Below the pieces are notes generated by a model, which made no database searches, was not told the DNA's origin, and worked only from the letters and a program-made list of their open reading frames with translations. Of a stretch of 64,000 nt of DNA, positions 39,808-51,400 are shown piece by piece. The stretch covers positions 18,071,810 through 18,135,809 of the forward strand of contig NC_092575.1 in NCBI RefSeq assembly GCF_037975245.1, given 5' to 3'. The translations under genes and the position numbers were made by a program. The DNA is from Apostichopus japonicus. Lineage: Eukaryota > Echinodermata > Holothuroidea > Aspidochirotida > Stichopodidae. Within the stretch, counting starts at the first letter, position 1. The number at the start of each line of letters is the position of its first letter.

Positions 39808-41203
39808 CCGCGCCACGACAGCAGTTGATATAAATCTATGTTCGTTTCTAATACTTAAAGTTCCCAGAGACCGTATGAGATCGCGGCAAAAGCAAACTGC
39901 CCCCACCTGGTCTCGAGCCCGCGATCCAAAATACGTCACGCTCTCGAGGTACAGAGCAACCAACCGCGCCACGACAGCAGTTGATATAAATCTATGTTCG
40001 TTTCTAATACTTAAAGTTCCCAGAGACCGTATGAGATCGCGGCAAAAGCAAACTGCCCCCACCTGGTCTCGAGCCCGCGATCCAAAATACGTCACGCTCT
40101 CGAGGTACAGAGCAACCAACCGCGCCACGACAGCAGTTGATATAAATCTATGTTCGTTTCTAATACTTAAAGTTCCCAGAGAACGTATGAGATCGCGGCA
40201 AAAGCAAACTGCCCCCACCTGGTCTCGAGCCCGCGATCCAAAATACGTCACGCTCTCGAGGTACAGAGCAAGCAACCGCGCCACGACAGCAGTTGATATA
40301 AATCTATGTTCGTTTCTAATACTTAAAGTTCCCAGAGACCGTATGAGATCGCGGCAAAAGCAAACTGCCCCCACCTGGTCTCGAGCCCGCGATCCAAAAT
40401 ACGTCACGCTCTCGAGGTACAGAGCAACCAACCGAGCCACGACAGCAGTTGATATAAATCTATGTTCGTTTGTAATACTTAAAGTTCCCAGAGACCGTAT
40501 GAGATCGCGGCAAAAGCAAACTGCCCCCACCTGGTCTCGAGCCCGCGATCCAAAATACGTCACGCTCTCGAGGTACAGAGCAACCAACCGCGCCACGACA
40601 GCAGTTGATATAAATCTATGTTCGTTTCTAATCCTTAAAGTTCCCAGAGACCGTATGAGATCGCGGCAAAAGCAAACTGCCCCCACCTGGTCTCGATCCC
40701 GCGATCCAAAATACGTCACGCTCTCGAGGTACAGAGCAACCAACCGAGCCACGACAGCAGTTGATATAAATCTATGTTCGTTTCTAATACTTAAAGTTCC
40801 CAGAGACCGTATAAGATCGCGGCAAAAGCAAACTGCCCCCACCTGGTCTCGATCCCGCGATCCAAAATACGTCACGCTCTCGAGGTACAGAGCAACCAAC
40901 CGCGCCACGACAGCAGTTGATGTAAATCTATGTTCGTTTCTAATACTTAAAGTTCCCAGAGACCGTATGAGATCGCCGCAAAAGCAAACTGCCCCCACCT
41001 GGTCTCGAGCCGCGATCCAAAATACGTCACGCTCTCGAGGTACAGAGCAACCAACCGCGCCACGACAGCAGTTGATATAAATCTATGTTCGTTTCTAATA
41101 CTTAAAGTTCCCAGAGACCGTATGAGATCGCGGCAAAAGCAAACTGCCCCCACCTGGTCTCGAGCCCGCGATCCAAAATACGTCACGCTCTCGAGGTACA
41201 GAG
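39808..41203 (-). repeat. 9-monomer higher-order unit, copy 2
   Basis: Tandem copy of 38405-39807. The same markers lie at 40181, 40472, 40693, 40850 and 41004. The only difference I see is taatccttaaag near 40633 where copy 1 has taatacttaaag. The match ends near 41204, where this copy's continuation has gagcaagcaacc. Near identity against a divergent background means this tandem duplication is much younger than the block around it. Confidence 0.85.
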
Positions 41204-42746
41204 CAAGCAACCGCGCCACGACAGCAGTTGATATAAATCTATGTTCGTTTCTAATACTTAAAGTTCCCAGAGACCGTATAAGATCGCGGCAAAAGCAAAC
41301 TGCCCCCACCTGGTCTCGAGCCCGCGATCCAAAATACGTCACGCTCTCGAGGTACAGAGCAAGCAACCGCGCCACGACAGCAGTTGATATAAATCTATGT
41401 TCGTTTCTAATACTTAAAGTTCCCAGAGACCGTATAAGATCGCGGCAAAAGCAAACTGCCCCCACCTGGTCTCGAGCCCGCGATCCAAAATACGTCACGC
41501 TCTCGAGGTACAGAGCAACCAACCGCGCCACGACAGCAGTTGATATAAATCTATGTTCGTTTCTAATACTTAAAGTTCCAGAGACCGTATGAGATCGCGG
41601 CAAAAGCAAACTGCCCCCACCTGGTCTCGAGCCCGCGATCCAAAATACGTCACGCTCTCGAGGTACAGAGCAACCAACCGCGCCACGAGAGCAGTTGATA
41701 TTAATCTATGTTCGTTTCTAATACTTAAAGTTCCCAGAGACCGTATGAGATCGCGGCAAAAGCAAACTGCCCCCACCTGGTCTCGAGCCCGCGATCCAAA
41801 ATACGTCACGCTCTCGAGGTACAGAGCAACCAACCGCGCCACGACAGCAGTTGAAATAAATCTATGTTCGTTTCTAATACTTAAAGTTCCCAGAGACCGT
41901 ATAAGATCGCCGCAAAAGCAAACTGCCCCCACCTGGTCTCGAGCCCGCGATCCAAAATACGTCACGCTCTCGAGGTACAGAGCAACCAACCGCGCCACGA
42001 CAGCAGTTGATATAAATCTATGTTCGTTTCTAATACTTAAAGTTCCCAGAGACCGTATGAGATCGCGGCAAAAGCAAACTGCCCCCACCTGGTCTCGAGC
42101 CCGCGATCCAAAATACGTCACGCTCTCGAGTTACAGAGCAACCAACCGAGCCACGACAGCAGTTGATATAAATCTATGTTCGTTTCTAATACTTAAAGTT
42201 CCCAGAGACCGTATAAGATCGCGGCAAAAGCAAACTGCCCCCACCTGGTCTCGAGCCCGCGATCCAAAATACGTCACGCTCTAGAGGTACAGAGCAACCA
42301 ACCGCGCCACGACAGCAGTTGATATAAATCTATGTTCGTTTCTAATGCTTACAGTTCCCAGAGACCGTATGAGATCGCGGCAAAAGCAAACTGCCCCCAC
42401 CTGGTCTCGAGCCCGCGATCCAAAATACGTCACGCTCTCGAGGTACAGAGCAACCAACCGCGCCACGACAGCAGTTGATATAAATCTATGTTCGTTTCTA
42501 ATACTTAAAGTTCCAGAGACCGTATGAGATCGCGGCAAAAGCAAACTGCCCCACCTGGTCTCGAGCCCGCGATCCAAAATACGTCACGCTCTCGAGGTAC
42601 AGAGCAACCAACCGCGCCACGACAGCAGTTGATATAAATCTATGTTCGTTTCTAATACTTAAAGTTCCCAGAGACCGTATGAGATCGCGGCAAAAGCAAA
42701 CTGCCCCCACCTGGTCTCGAGCCCGCGATCCAAAATACGTCACGCT

Positions 42747-43525
42747 CTAGAGGTACAGAGCAACCAACCGCGCCACGACAGCAGTTGATATAAATCTATG
42801 TTCGTTTCTAATACTTAAAATTCCCAGAGACCGTATAAGATCGCGGCAAAAGCAAACTGCCCCCACCTGGTCTCGAGCCCGCGATCCAAAATACGTCACG
42901 CTCTCGAGGTACAGAGCAACCAACCGCGCCACGACAGCAGTTGATATAAATCTATGTTCGTTTCTAATGCTTAAAGTTCCCAGAGACCGTATGAGATCGC
43001 GGCAAAAGCAAACTGCGCTGGCCTGGTCTCGAGCCCGCGATCCAAAATACGTCACGCTCTCGAGGTACAGAGCAACCAACCGCGCCACGACAGCAGTTGA
43101 TATAAATCTATGTTCGTTTCTAATGCTTACAGTTCCCAGAGACCGTATGAGATCGCGGCAAAAGCAAACTGCCCCCACCTGGTCTCGAGCCCGCGATCCA
43201 AAATACGTCACGCTCTCGAGGTACAGAGCAACCAACCGCGCCACGACAGCAGTTGATATAAATCTATGTTCGTTTCTAATACTTAAAGTTCCAGAGACCG
43301 TATGAGATCGCGGCAAAAGCAAACTGCCCCCACCTGGTCTCGAGCCCGCGATCCAAAATACGTCACGCTCTCGAGGTACAGAGCAACCAACCGCGCCACG
43401 ACAGCAGTTGATATAAATCTATGTTCGTTTCTAATACTTAAAGTTCCCAGAGACCGTATAAGATCGCGGCAAAAGCAAACTGCCCCCACCTGGTCTCGAG
43501 CCCGCGATCCAAAATACGTCACGCT
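42747..43525 (-). repeat. 5-monomer higher-order unit (779 bp), copy 1
   Basis: The unit starts at ctctagagg (42747) and is followed by cttaaaattccc (about 42817) and taatgcttaaag (42967). The same three markers in the same order recur 779 bases downstream (43526, about 43596, 43746). A taatgcttacag unit at 43123 in this copy is not present in the next. A related ctctagagg with taatgcttacag lies upstream at 42281-42355. Confidence 0.75.
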
Positions 43526-44220
43526 CTAGAGGTACAGAGCAACCAACCGCGCCACGACAGCAGTTGATATAAATCTATGTTCGTTTCTAATACTTAAAAT
43601 TCCCAGAGACCGTATAAGATCGCGGCAAAAGCAAACTGCCCCTACCTGGTCTCGAGCCCGCGATCCAAAATACGTCACGCTCTCGAGGTACAGAGCAACC
43701 AACCGCGCCACGACAGCAGTTGATATAAATCTATGTTCGTTTCTAATGCTTAAAGTTCCCAGAGACCGTATGAGATCGCGGCAAAAGCAAACTGCCCCCA
43801 CCTGGTCTCGAGCCCGCGATCCAAAATACGTCACGCTCTCGAGGTACAGAGCAACCAACCGCGCCACGACAGCAGTTGATATAAATCTATGTTCGTTTCT
43901 AATACTTAAAGTTCCAGAGACCGTATGAGATCGCGGCAAAAGCAAACTGCCCCCACCTGGTCTCGAGCCCGCGATCCAAAATACGTCACGCTCTCGAGGT
44001 ACAGAGCAACCAACCGCGCCACGACAGCAGTTGATATAAATCTATGTTCGTTTCTAATACTTAAAGTTCCCAGAGACCGTATAAGATCGCGGCAAAAGCA
44101 AACTGCCCCCACCTGGTCTCGAGCCCGCGATCCAAAATACGTCACGCTCTCGAGGTACAGAGCAAGCAACCGCGCCACGACAGCAGTTGATATAAATCTA
44201 TGTTCGTTTCTAATACTTAA
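43526..44220 (-). repeat. 5-monomer higher-order unit, partial copy 2
   Basis: It shares ctctagagg (43526), cttaaaattccc and taatgcttaaag (43746) with the unit 779 bases upstream, then lacks the taatgcttacag monomer and goes on with gttccag units. It has private cccctacctgg near 43641. The right edge is uncertain. Confidence 0.6.
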
Positions 44221-46889
44221 AGTTCCAGAGACCGTATGAGATCGCGGCAAAAGCAAACTGCCCCCACCTGGTCTCGAGCCCGCGATCCAAAATACGTCAC
44301 GCTCTCGAGGTACAGAGCAACCAACCGCGCCACGACAGCAGTTGATATAAATCTATGTTCGTTTCTAATACTTAAAGTTCCCAGAGACCGTATATGATCG
44401 CGGCAAAAGCAAACTGCGCTGGCCTGGTCTCGAGCCCGCGATCCAAAATACGTCACGCTCTCGAGGTACAGAGCAACCAACCGCGCCACGACAGCAGTTG
44501 ATATAAATCTATGTTCGTTTCTAATACTTAAAGTTCCCAGAGACCGTATAAGATCGCGGCAAAAGCAAACTGCCCCCACCTGGTCTCGAGCCCGCGATCC
44601 AAAATACGTCACGCTCTCGAGTTACAGAGCAACCAACCGCGCCACGACAGCAGTTGATATAAATCTATGTTCGTTTCTAATACTTAAAGTTCCAGAGACC
44701 GTATGAGATCGCGGCAAAAGCAAACTGCCCCCACCTGGTCTCGAGCCCGCGATCCAAATACGTCACGCTCTCGAGGTACAGAGCAACCAACCGCGCCACG
44801 ACAGCAGTTGATATAAATCTATGTTCGTTTCTAATACTTAAAGTTCCCAGAGACCGTATAAGATCGCGGCAAAAGCAAACTGCCCCCACCTGGTCTCGAG
44901 CCCGCGATCCAAAATACGTCACGCTCTCGAGGTACAGAGCAACCAACCGCGCCACGACAGCAGTTGATATAAATCTATGTTCGTTTCTAATACTTAAAGT
45001 TCCCAGAGACCGTATGAGATCGCGGCAAAAGCAAACTGCCCCCATCTGGTCTCGAGCCCGCGATCCAAAATACGTCACGCTCTCGAGGTACAGAGCAACC
45101 AACCGCGCCACGACAGCAGTTGATATAAATCTATGTTCGTTTCTAATACTTAAAGTTCCCAGAGACCGTATAAGATCGCGGCAAAAGCAAACTGCCCCCA
45201 CCTGGTCTCGAGCCCGCGATCCAAAATACGTCACGCTCTCGAGTTACAGAGCAACCAACCGCGCCACGACAGCAGTTGATATAAATCTATGTTCGTTTCT
45301 AATACTTAAAGTTCCCAGAGACCGTATGAGATCGCGGCAAAAGCAAACTGCCCCCACCTGGTCTCGAGCCCGCGATCCAAAATACGTCACGCTCTCGAGG
45401 TACAGAACAACCAACCGCGCCACGACAGCAGTTGATATAAATCTGTGTTCGTTTCTAATACTTAAAGTTCCCAGAGACCGTATGAGATCGCGGCAAAAGC
45501 AAACTGCCCCCACCTGGTCTCGAGCCCGCGATCCAAAATACGTCACGCTCTCGATGTACAGAGCAACCAACCGAGCCACGACAGCAGTTGATATAAATCT
45601 ATGTTCGTTTCTAATACTTAAAGTTCCCAGAGACCGTATGAGATCGCGGCAAAAGCAAACTGCCCCCACCTGGTCTCGAGCCCGCGATCCAAAATACGTC
45701 ACGCTCTCGAGGTACAGAGCAACCAACCGAGCCACGATAGCAGTTGATATAAATCTATGTTCGTTTCTAATACTTAAAGTTCCAGAGACCGTATGAGATC
45801 GCGGCAAAAGCAAACTGCCCCCACCTGGTCTCGAGCCCGCGATCCAAAATACGTCACGCTCTCGAGGTACAGAGCAACCAACCGCGCCACGACAGCAGTT
45901 GATATAAATCTATGTTCGTTTCTAATACTTAAAGTTCCAGAGACCGTATGAGATCGCGGCAAAAGCAAACTGCCCCCATCTGGTCTCGAGCCCGCGATCC
46001 AAAATACGTCACGCTCTCGAGGTACAGAGCAACCAACCGCGCCACGACAGCAGTTGATATAAATCTATGTTCGTTTCTAATACTTAAAGTTCCCAGAGAC
46101 CGTATAAGATCGCAGCAAAAGCAAATTGCCCCCATCTGGTCTCGAGCCCGCGATCCAAAATACGTCACGCTCTCGAGGTACAGAGCAACCAACCGCGCCA
46201 CGAGAGCAGTTGATATTAATCTATGTTCGTTTCTAATACTTAAAGTTCCCAGAGACCGTATAAGATCGCGGCAAAAGCAAACTGCCCCCACCTGGTCTCG
46301 AGCCCGCGATCCAGAATACGTCACGCTCTCGAGGTACAGAGCAACCAACCGCGCCACGACAGCAGTTGATATAAATCTATGTTCGTTTCTAATACTTAAA
46401 GTTCCCAGAGACCGTATGAGATCGCAGCAAAAGCAAAATGCGCCCATCTGGTCTCGAGCCCGCGATCCAGAATACGTCACGCTCTCGAGGTACAGAGCAA
46501 CCAACCTCGCCACGACAGCAGTTGATGTAAATCTATGTTCGTTTCTAATACTTAAAGTTCCCAGAGACCGTATGAGATCGCGGCAAAAGCAAATTGCCCC
46601 CATCTGGTCTCGAGCCCGCGATCCAGAATACGTCACGCTCTCGAGGTACAGAGCAACCAACCGCGCCACGACAGCAGTTGATATAAATCTATGTTCGTTT
46701 CTAATACTTAAAGTTCCCAGAGACCGTATGAGATCGCGGCAAAAGCAAACTGCCCCCACCTGGTCTCGAGCCCGCGATCCAAAATACGTCACGCTCTCGA
46801 GGTACAGAGCAACCAACCGCGCCACGACAGCAGTTGATATAAATCTATGTTCGTTTCTAATACTTAAAGTTCCCAGAGACCGTATAAGA

Positions 46890-47190
46890 TCGCGGCAAAA
46901 GCAAACTGCCCCCACCTGGTCTCGAGCCCGCGATCCAAAATACGTCACGCTCTCGAGGTACAGAACAACCAACCGAGCCACGACAGCAGTTGATATAAAT
47001 CTATGTTCGTTTCTAATACTTAAAGTATCCAGAGACCGTATGAGATCGCGGCAAAAGCAAACTGCCCCCACCTGGTCTCGAGCCCGCGATCCAAAATACG
47101 TCACGCTCTCGAGGTACAGAACAACCAACCGAGCCACGACAGCAGTTGATATAAATCTATGTTCGTTTCTAATACTTAAAGTTCCCAGAG
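46890..47190 (-). repeat. 8-monomer periodicity (1248 bp), left marker pair
   Basis: Two consecutive monomers carry cagaacaaccaaccgagcc and the first also carries cttaaagtatcc (47022). The same pair recurs exactly 1248 bases (8 x 156) downstream, with gaac at 48211 and aaagtatcc at 48270. The six monomers between are less alike, so only this pair is firmly supported as duplicated. Confidence 0.7.
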
Positions 47191-48137
47191 ACCGTATGAG
47201 ATCGCGGCAAAAGCAAACTGCCCCCACCTGGTCTCGAGCCCGCGATCCAAAATACGTCACGCTCTCGAGGTACAGAGCAACCAACCGCGCCACGACAGCA
47301 GTTGATATAAATCTATGTTCGTTTCTAATACTTAAAGTTCCCAGAGAACGTATGAGATCGCGGCAAAAGCAAACTGCCCCCACCTGGTCTCGAGCCCGCG
47401 ATCCAAAATACGTCACGCTCTCGAGGTACAGAACAACCAACCGCGCCACGACAGCAGTTGATATAAATCTATGTTCGTTTCTAATACTTAAAGTTCCCAG
47501 AGACCGTATAAGATCGCGGCAAAAGCAAACTGCCCCCATCTGGTCTCGAGCCCGCGATCCAAAATACGTCACGCTCTCGAGGTACAGAGCAACCAACCGC
47601 GCCACGACAGCAGTTGATATAAATCTATGTTCGTTTCTAATACTTAAAGTTCCCAGAGACCGTATAAGATCGCGGCAAAAGCAAACTGCCCCCACCTGGT
47701 CTCGAGCCCGCGATCCAAAATACGTCACGCTCTCGAGTTACAGAGCAACCAACCGCGCCACGACAGCAGTTGATATAAATCTATGTTCGTTTCTAATACT
47801 TAAAGTTCCCAGAGACCGTATGAGATCGCGGCAAAAGCAAACTGCCCCCACCTGGTCTCGAGCCCGCGATCCAAAATACGTCACGCTCTCGAGGTACAGA
47901 GCAACCAACCGCGCCACGACAGCAGTTGATATAAATCTATGTTCGTTTCTAATACTTAAAGTTCCCAGAGACCGTATAAGATCGCGGCAAAAGCAAACTG
48001 CCCCCACCTGGTCTCGAGCCCGCGATCCAAAATACGTCACGCTCTCGAGGTACAGAGCAACCAACCGCGCCACGACAGCAGTTGATATAAATCTATGTTC
48101 GTTTCTAATACTTAAAGTTCCCAGAGACCGTATAAGA

Positions 48138-48427
48138 TCGCGGCAAAAGCAAACTGCCCCCACCTGGTCTCGAGCCCGCGATCCAAAATACGTCACGCTC
48201 TCGAGGTACAGAACAACCAACCGAGCCACGACAGCAGTTGATATAAATCTATGTTCGTTTCTAATACTTAAAGTATCCAGAGACCGTATGAGATCGCGGC
48301 AAAAGCAAACTGCCCCCACCTGGTCTCGAGCCCGCGATCCAAAATACGTCACGCTCTCGAGGTACAGAACAACCAACCGAGCCACGACAGCAGTTGATAT
48401 AAATCTATGTTCGTTTCTAATACTTAA
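48138..48427 (-). repeat. 8-monomer periodicity, right marker pair
   Basis: Partner of 46890-47190, with aaagtatcc at 48270 and the cagaacaacc and cgagcc variants in both monomers. It ends at the indel cluster that marks the junction with the homogeneous right block. Confidence 0.7.
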
Positions 48428-48499
48428 ACGTTCCCAGAGGACCCGTATGAGATCGCGGCAAAAGCAAACTGCCCCCACCTGGTCTCGTGCCCGCGATCC
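48428..48499. other. Indel-rich junction between divergent and homogeneous arrays
   Basis: In about 72 bases there are an extra C (cttaaacgttccc), an extra G (cagaggac), an extra C (acccgt), a gag to gtg substitution (ctcgtgccc near 48487) and a further extra C (gatccc near 48499). Flanking monomers on either side have almost none. The first changed unit looks like a blend of the canonical cttaaac and the divergent gttcccag forms. It could be a real recombination breakpoint, but it looks more like poor consensus at an assembly join. Confidence 0.8.
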
Positions 48500-51400
48500 C
48501 AAAATACGTCACGCTCTCGAGGTACAGAGCAACCAACCGCGCCACGACAGCAGTTGATATAAATCTATGTTCGTTTCTAATACTTAAACTTCCAGAGACC
48601 GTATAAGATCGCGGCAAAAGCAAACTGCCCCCACCTGGTCTCGAGCCCGCGATCCAAAATACGTCACGCTCTCGAGGTACAGAGCAACCAACCGCGCCAC
48701 GACAGCAGTTGATATAAATCTATGTTCGTTTCTAATACTTAAACTTCCAGAGACCGTATAAGATCGCGGCAAAAGCAAACTGCCCCCACCTGGTCTCGAG
48801 CCCGCGATCCAAAATACGTCACGCTCTCGAGGTACAGAGCAACCAACCGCGCCACGACAGCAGTTGATATAAATCTATGTTCGTTTCTAATACTTAAACT
48901 TCCAGAGACCGTATAAGATCGCGGCAAAAGCAAACTGCCCCCACCTGGTCTCGAGCCCGCGATCCAAAATACGTCACGCTCTCGAGGTACAGAGCAACCA
49001 ACCGCGCCACGACAGCAGTTGATATAAATCTATGTTCGTTTCTAATACTTAAACTTCCAGAGACCGTATAAGATCGCGGCAAAAGCAAACTGCCCCCACC
49101 TGGTCTCGAGCCCGCGATCCAAAATACGTCACGCTCTCGAGGTACAGAGCAACCAACCGCGCCACGACAGCAGTTGATATAAATCTATGTTCGTTTCTAA
49201 TACTTAAACTTCCAGAGACCGTATAAGATCGCGGCAAAAGCAAACTGCCCCCACCTGGTCTCGAGCCCGCGATCCAAAATACGTCACGCTCTCGAGGTAC
49301 AGAGCAACCAACCGCGCCACGACAGCAGTTGATATAAATCTATGTTCGTTTCTAATACTTAAACTTCCAGAGACCGTATAAGATCGCGGCAAAAGCAAAC
49401 TGCCCCCACCTGGTCTCGAGCCCGCGATCCAAAATACGTCACGCTCTCGAGGTACAGAGCAACCAACCGCGCCACGACAGCAGTTGATATAAATCTATGT
49501 TCGTTTCTAATACTTAAACTTCCAGAGACCGTATAAGATCGCGGCAAAAGCAAACTGCCCCCACCTGGTCTCGAGCCCGCGATCCAAAATACGTCACGCT
49601 CTCGAGGTACAGAGCAACCAACCGCGCCACGACAGCAGTTGATAAATCTATGTTCGTTTCTAATACTTAAACTTCCAGAGACCGTATAAGATCGCGGCAA
49701 AAGCAAACTGCCCCCACCTGGTCTCGAGCCCGCGATCCAAAATACGTCACGCTCTCGAGGTACAGAGCAACCAACCGCGCCACGACAGCAGTTGATATAA
49801 ATCTATGTTCGTTTCTAATACTTAAACTTCCAGAGACCGTATAAGATCGCGGCAAAAGCAAACTGCCCCCACCTGGTCTCGAGCCCGCGATCCAAAATAC
49901 GTCACGCTCTCGAGGTACAGAGCAACCAACCGCGCCACGACAGCAGTTGATATAAATCTATGTTCGTTTCTAATACTTAAACTTCCAGAGACCGTATAAG
50001 ATCGCGGCAAAAGCAAACTGCCCCCACCTGGTCTCGAGCCCGCGATCCAAAATACGTCACGCTCTCGAGGTACAGAGCAACCAACCGCGCCACGACAGCA
50101 GTTGATATAAATCTATGTTCGTTTCTAATACTTAAACTTCCAGAGACCGTATAAGATCGCGGCAAAAGCAAACTGCCCCCACCTGGTCTCGAGCCCGCGA
50201 TCCAAAATACGTCACGCTCTCGAGGTACAGAGCAACCAACCGCGCCACGACAGCAGTTGATATAAATCTATGTTCGTTTCTAATACTTAAACTTCCAGAG
50301 ACCGTATAAGATCGCGGCAAAAGCAAACTGCCCCCACCTGGTCTCGAGCCCGCGATCCAAAATACGTCACGCTCTCGAGGTACAGAGCAACCAACCGCGC
50401 CACGACAGCAGTTGATATAAATCTATGTTCGTTTCTAATACTTAAACTTCCAGAGACCGTATAAGATCGCGGCAAAAGCAAACTGCCCCCACCTGGTCTC
50501 GAGCCCGCGATCCAAAATACGTCACGCTCTCGAGGTACAGAGCAACCAACCGCGCCACGACAGCAGTTGATATAAATCTATGTTCGTTTCTAATACTTAA
50601 ACTTCCAGAGACCGTATAAGATCGCGGCAAAAGCAAACTGCCCCCACCTGGTCTCGAGCCCGCGATCCAAAATACGTCACGCTCTCGAGGTACAGAGCAA
50701 CCAACCGCGCCACGACAGCAGTTGATATAAATCTATGTTCGTTTCTAATACTTAAACTTCCAGAGACCGTATAAGATCGCGGCAAAAGCAAACTGCCCCC
50801 ACCTGGTCTCGAGCCCGCGATCCAAAATACGTCACGCTCTCGAGGTACAGAGCAACCAACCGCGCCACGACAGCAGTTGATATAAATCTATGTTCGTTTC
50901 TAATACTTAAACTTCCAGAGACCGTATAAGATCGCGGCAAAAGCAAACTGCCCCCACCTGGTCTCGAGCCCGCGATCCAAAATACGTCACGCTCTCGAGG
51001 TACAGAGCAACCAACCGCGCCACGACAGCAGTTGATATAAATCTATGTTCGTTTCTAATACTTAAACTTCCAGAGACCGTATAAGATCGCGGCAAAAGCA
51101 AACTGCCCCCACCTGGTCTCGAGCCCGCGATCCAAAATACGTCACGCTCTCGAGGTACAGAGCAACCAACCGCGCCACGACAGCAGTTGATATAAATCTA
51201 TGTTCGTTTCTAATACTTAAACTTCCAGAGACCGTATAAGATCGCGGCAAAAGCAAACTGCCCCCACCTGGTCTCGAGCCCGCGATCCAAAATACGTCAC
51301 GCTCTCGAGGTACAGAGCAACCAACCGCGCCACGACAGCAGTTGATATAAATCTATGTTCGTTTCTAATACTTAAACTTCCAGAGACCGTATAAGATCGC

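Larger units (their letters stand above)
41204..46889 (-). repeat. 156/155-bp monomers approaching the canonical form
   Basis: Most units have cccccacctgg and cgtcacgc like the canonical monomer but keep cttaaaG. Units with gttcccag are 156 bp; those with gttccag are 155 bp (near 41575, 42509, 43288, 43911, 44221, 44692, 45779 and 45934). Local marker groups are visible: ccagaata in three consecutive units (46314, 46470, 46626), catctgg between about 45977 and 46605, and gcgctggcc in only two units (near 43014 and 44414). Confidence 0.85.
33195..48427 (-). repeat. Divergent satellite block (about 98 monomers of 155-158 bp)
   Basis: These are the same satellite and orientation as the flanks, but nearly every monomer carries substitutions. 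Recurrent differences from the canonical unit are cttaaaG for cttaaaC with an extra C (gttcccag), atgag for ataag, gcgctggcc for cccccacct, cgtctcgc for cgtcacgc, gatgtaaat for gatataaat, and gagcacaacc for gagcaacc. The gttcccag insertion makes most units 156 bp. I found no exact copy of the canonical 155-bp unit in this block. Long open frames run on both strands at once and are explained by the 156-bp length; I do not call genes here. Confidence 0.97.

Noticed and set aside
38375-41080. Overlapping 401-484-codon frames on both strands
   Set aside because: Same cause. They track the 156-bp phase and break at the single-base deletions near 39605 and 41008.
33195-48427. Transposon or retrovirus-like insertion in the middle block
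   Set aside because: Every base aligns to the same monomer in the same orientation. There are no terminal repeats, target-site duplications or enzyme motifs.
45948-48557. 869-codon plus-strand frame as a repeat protein gene
   Set aside because: It is an effect of the 156-bp (3 x 52) unit. The opposite strand is open over the same DNA, there is no unique N- or C-terminal sequence, and it ends where the junction indels break the phase.
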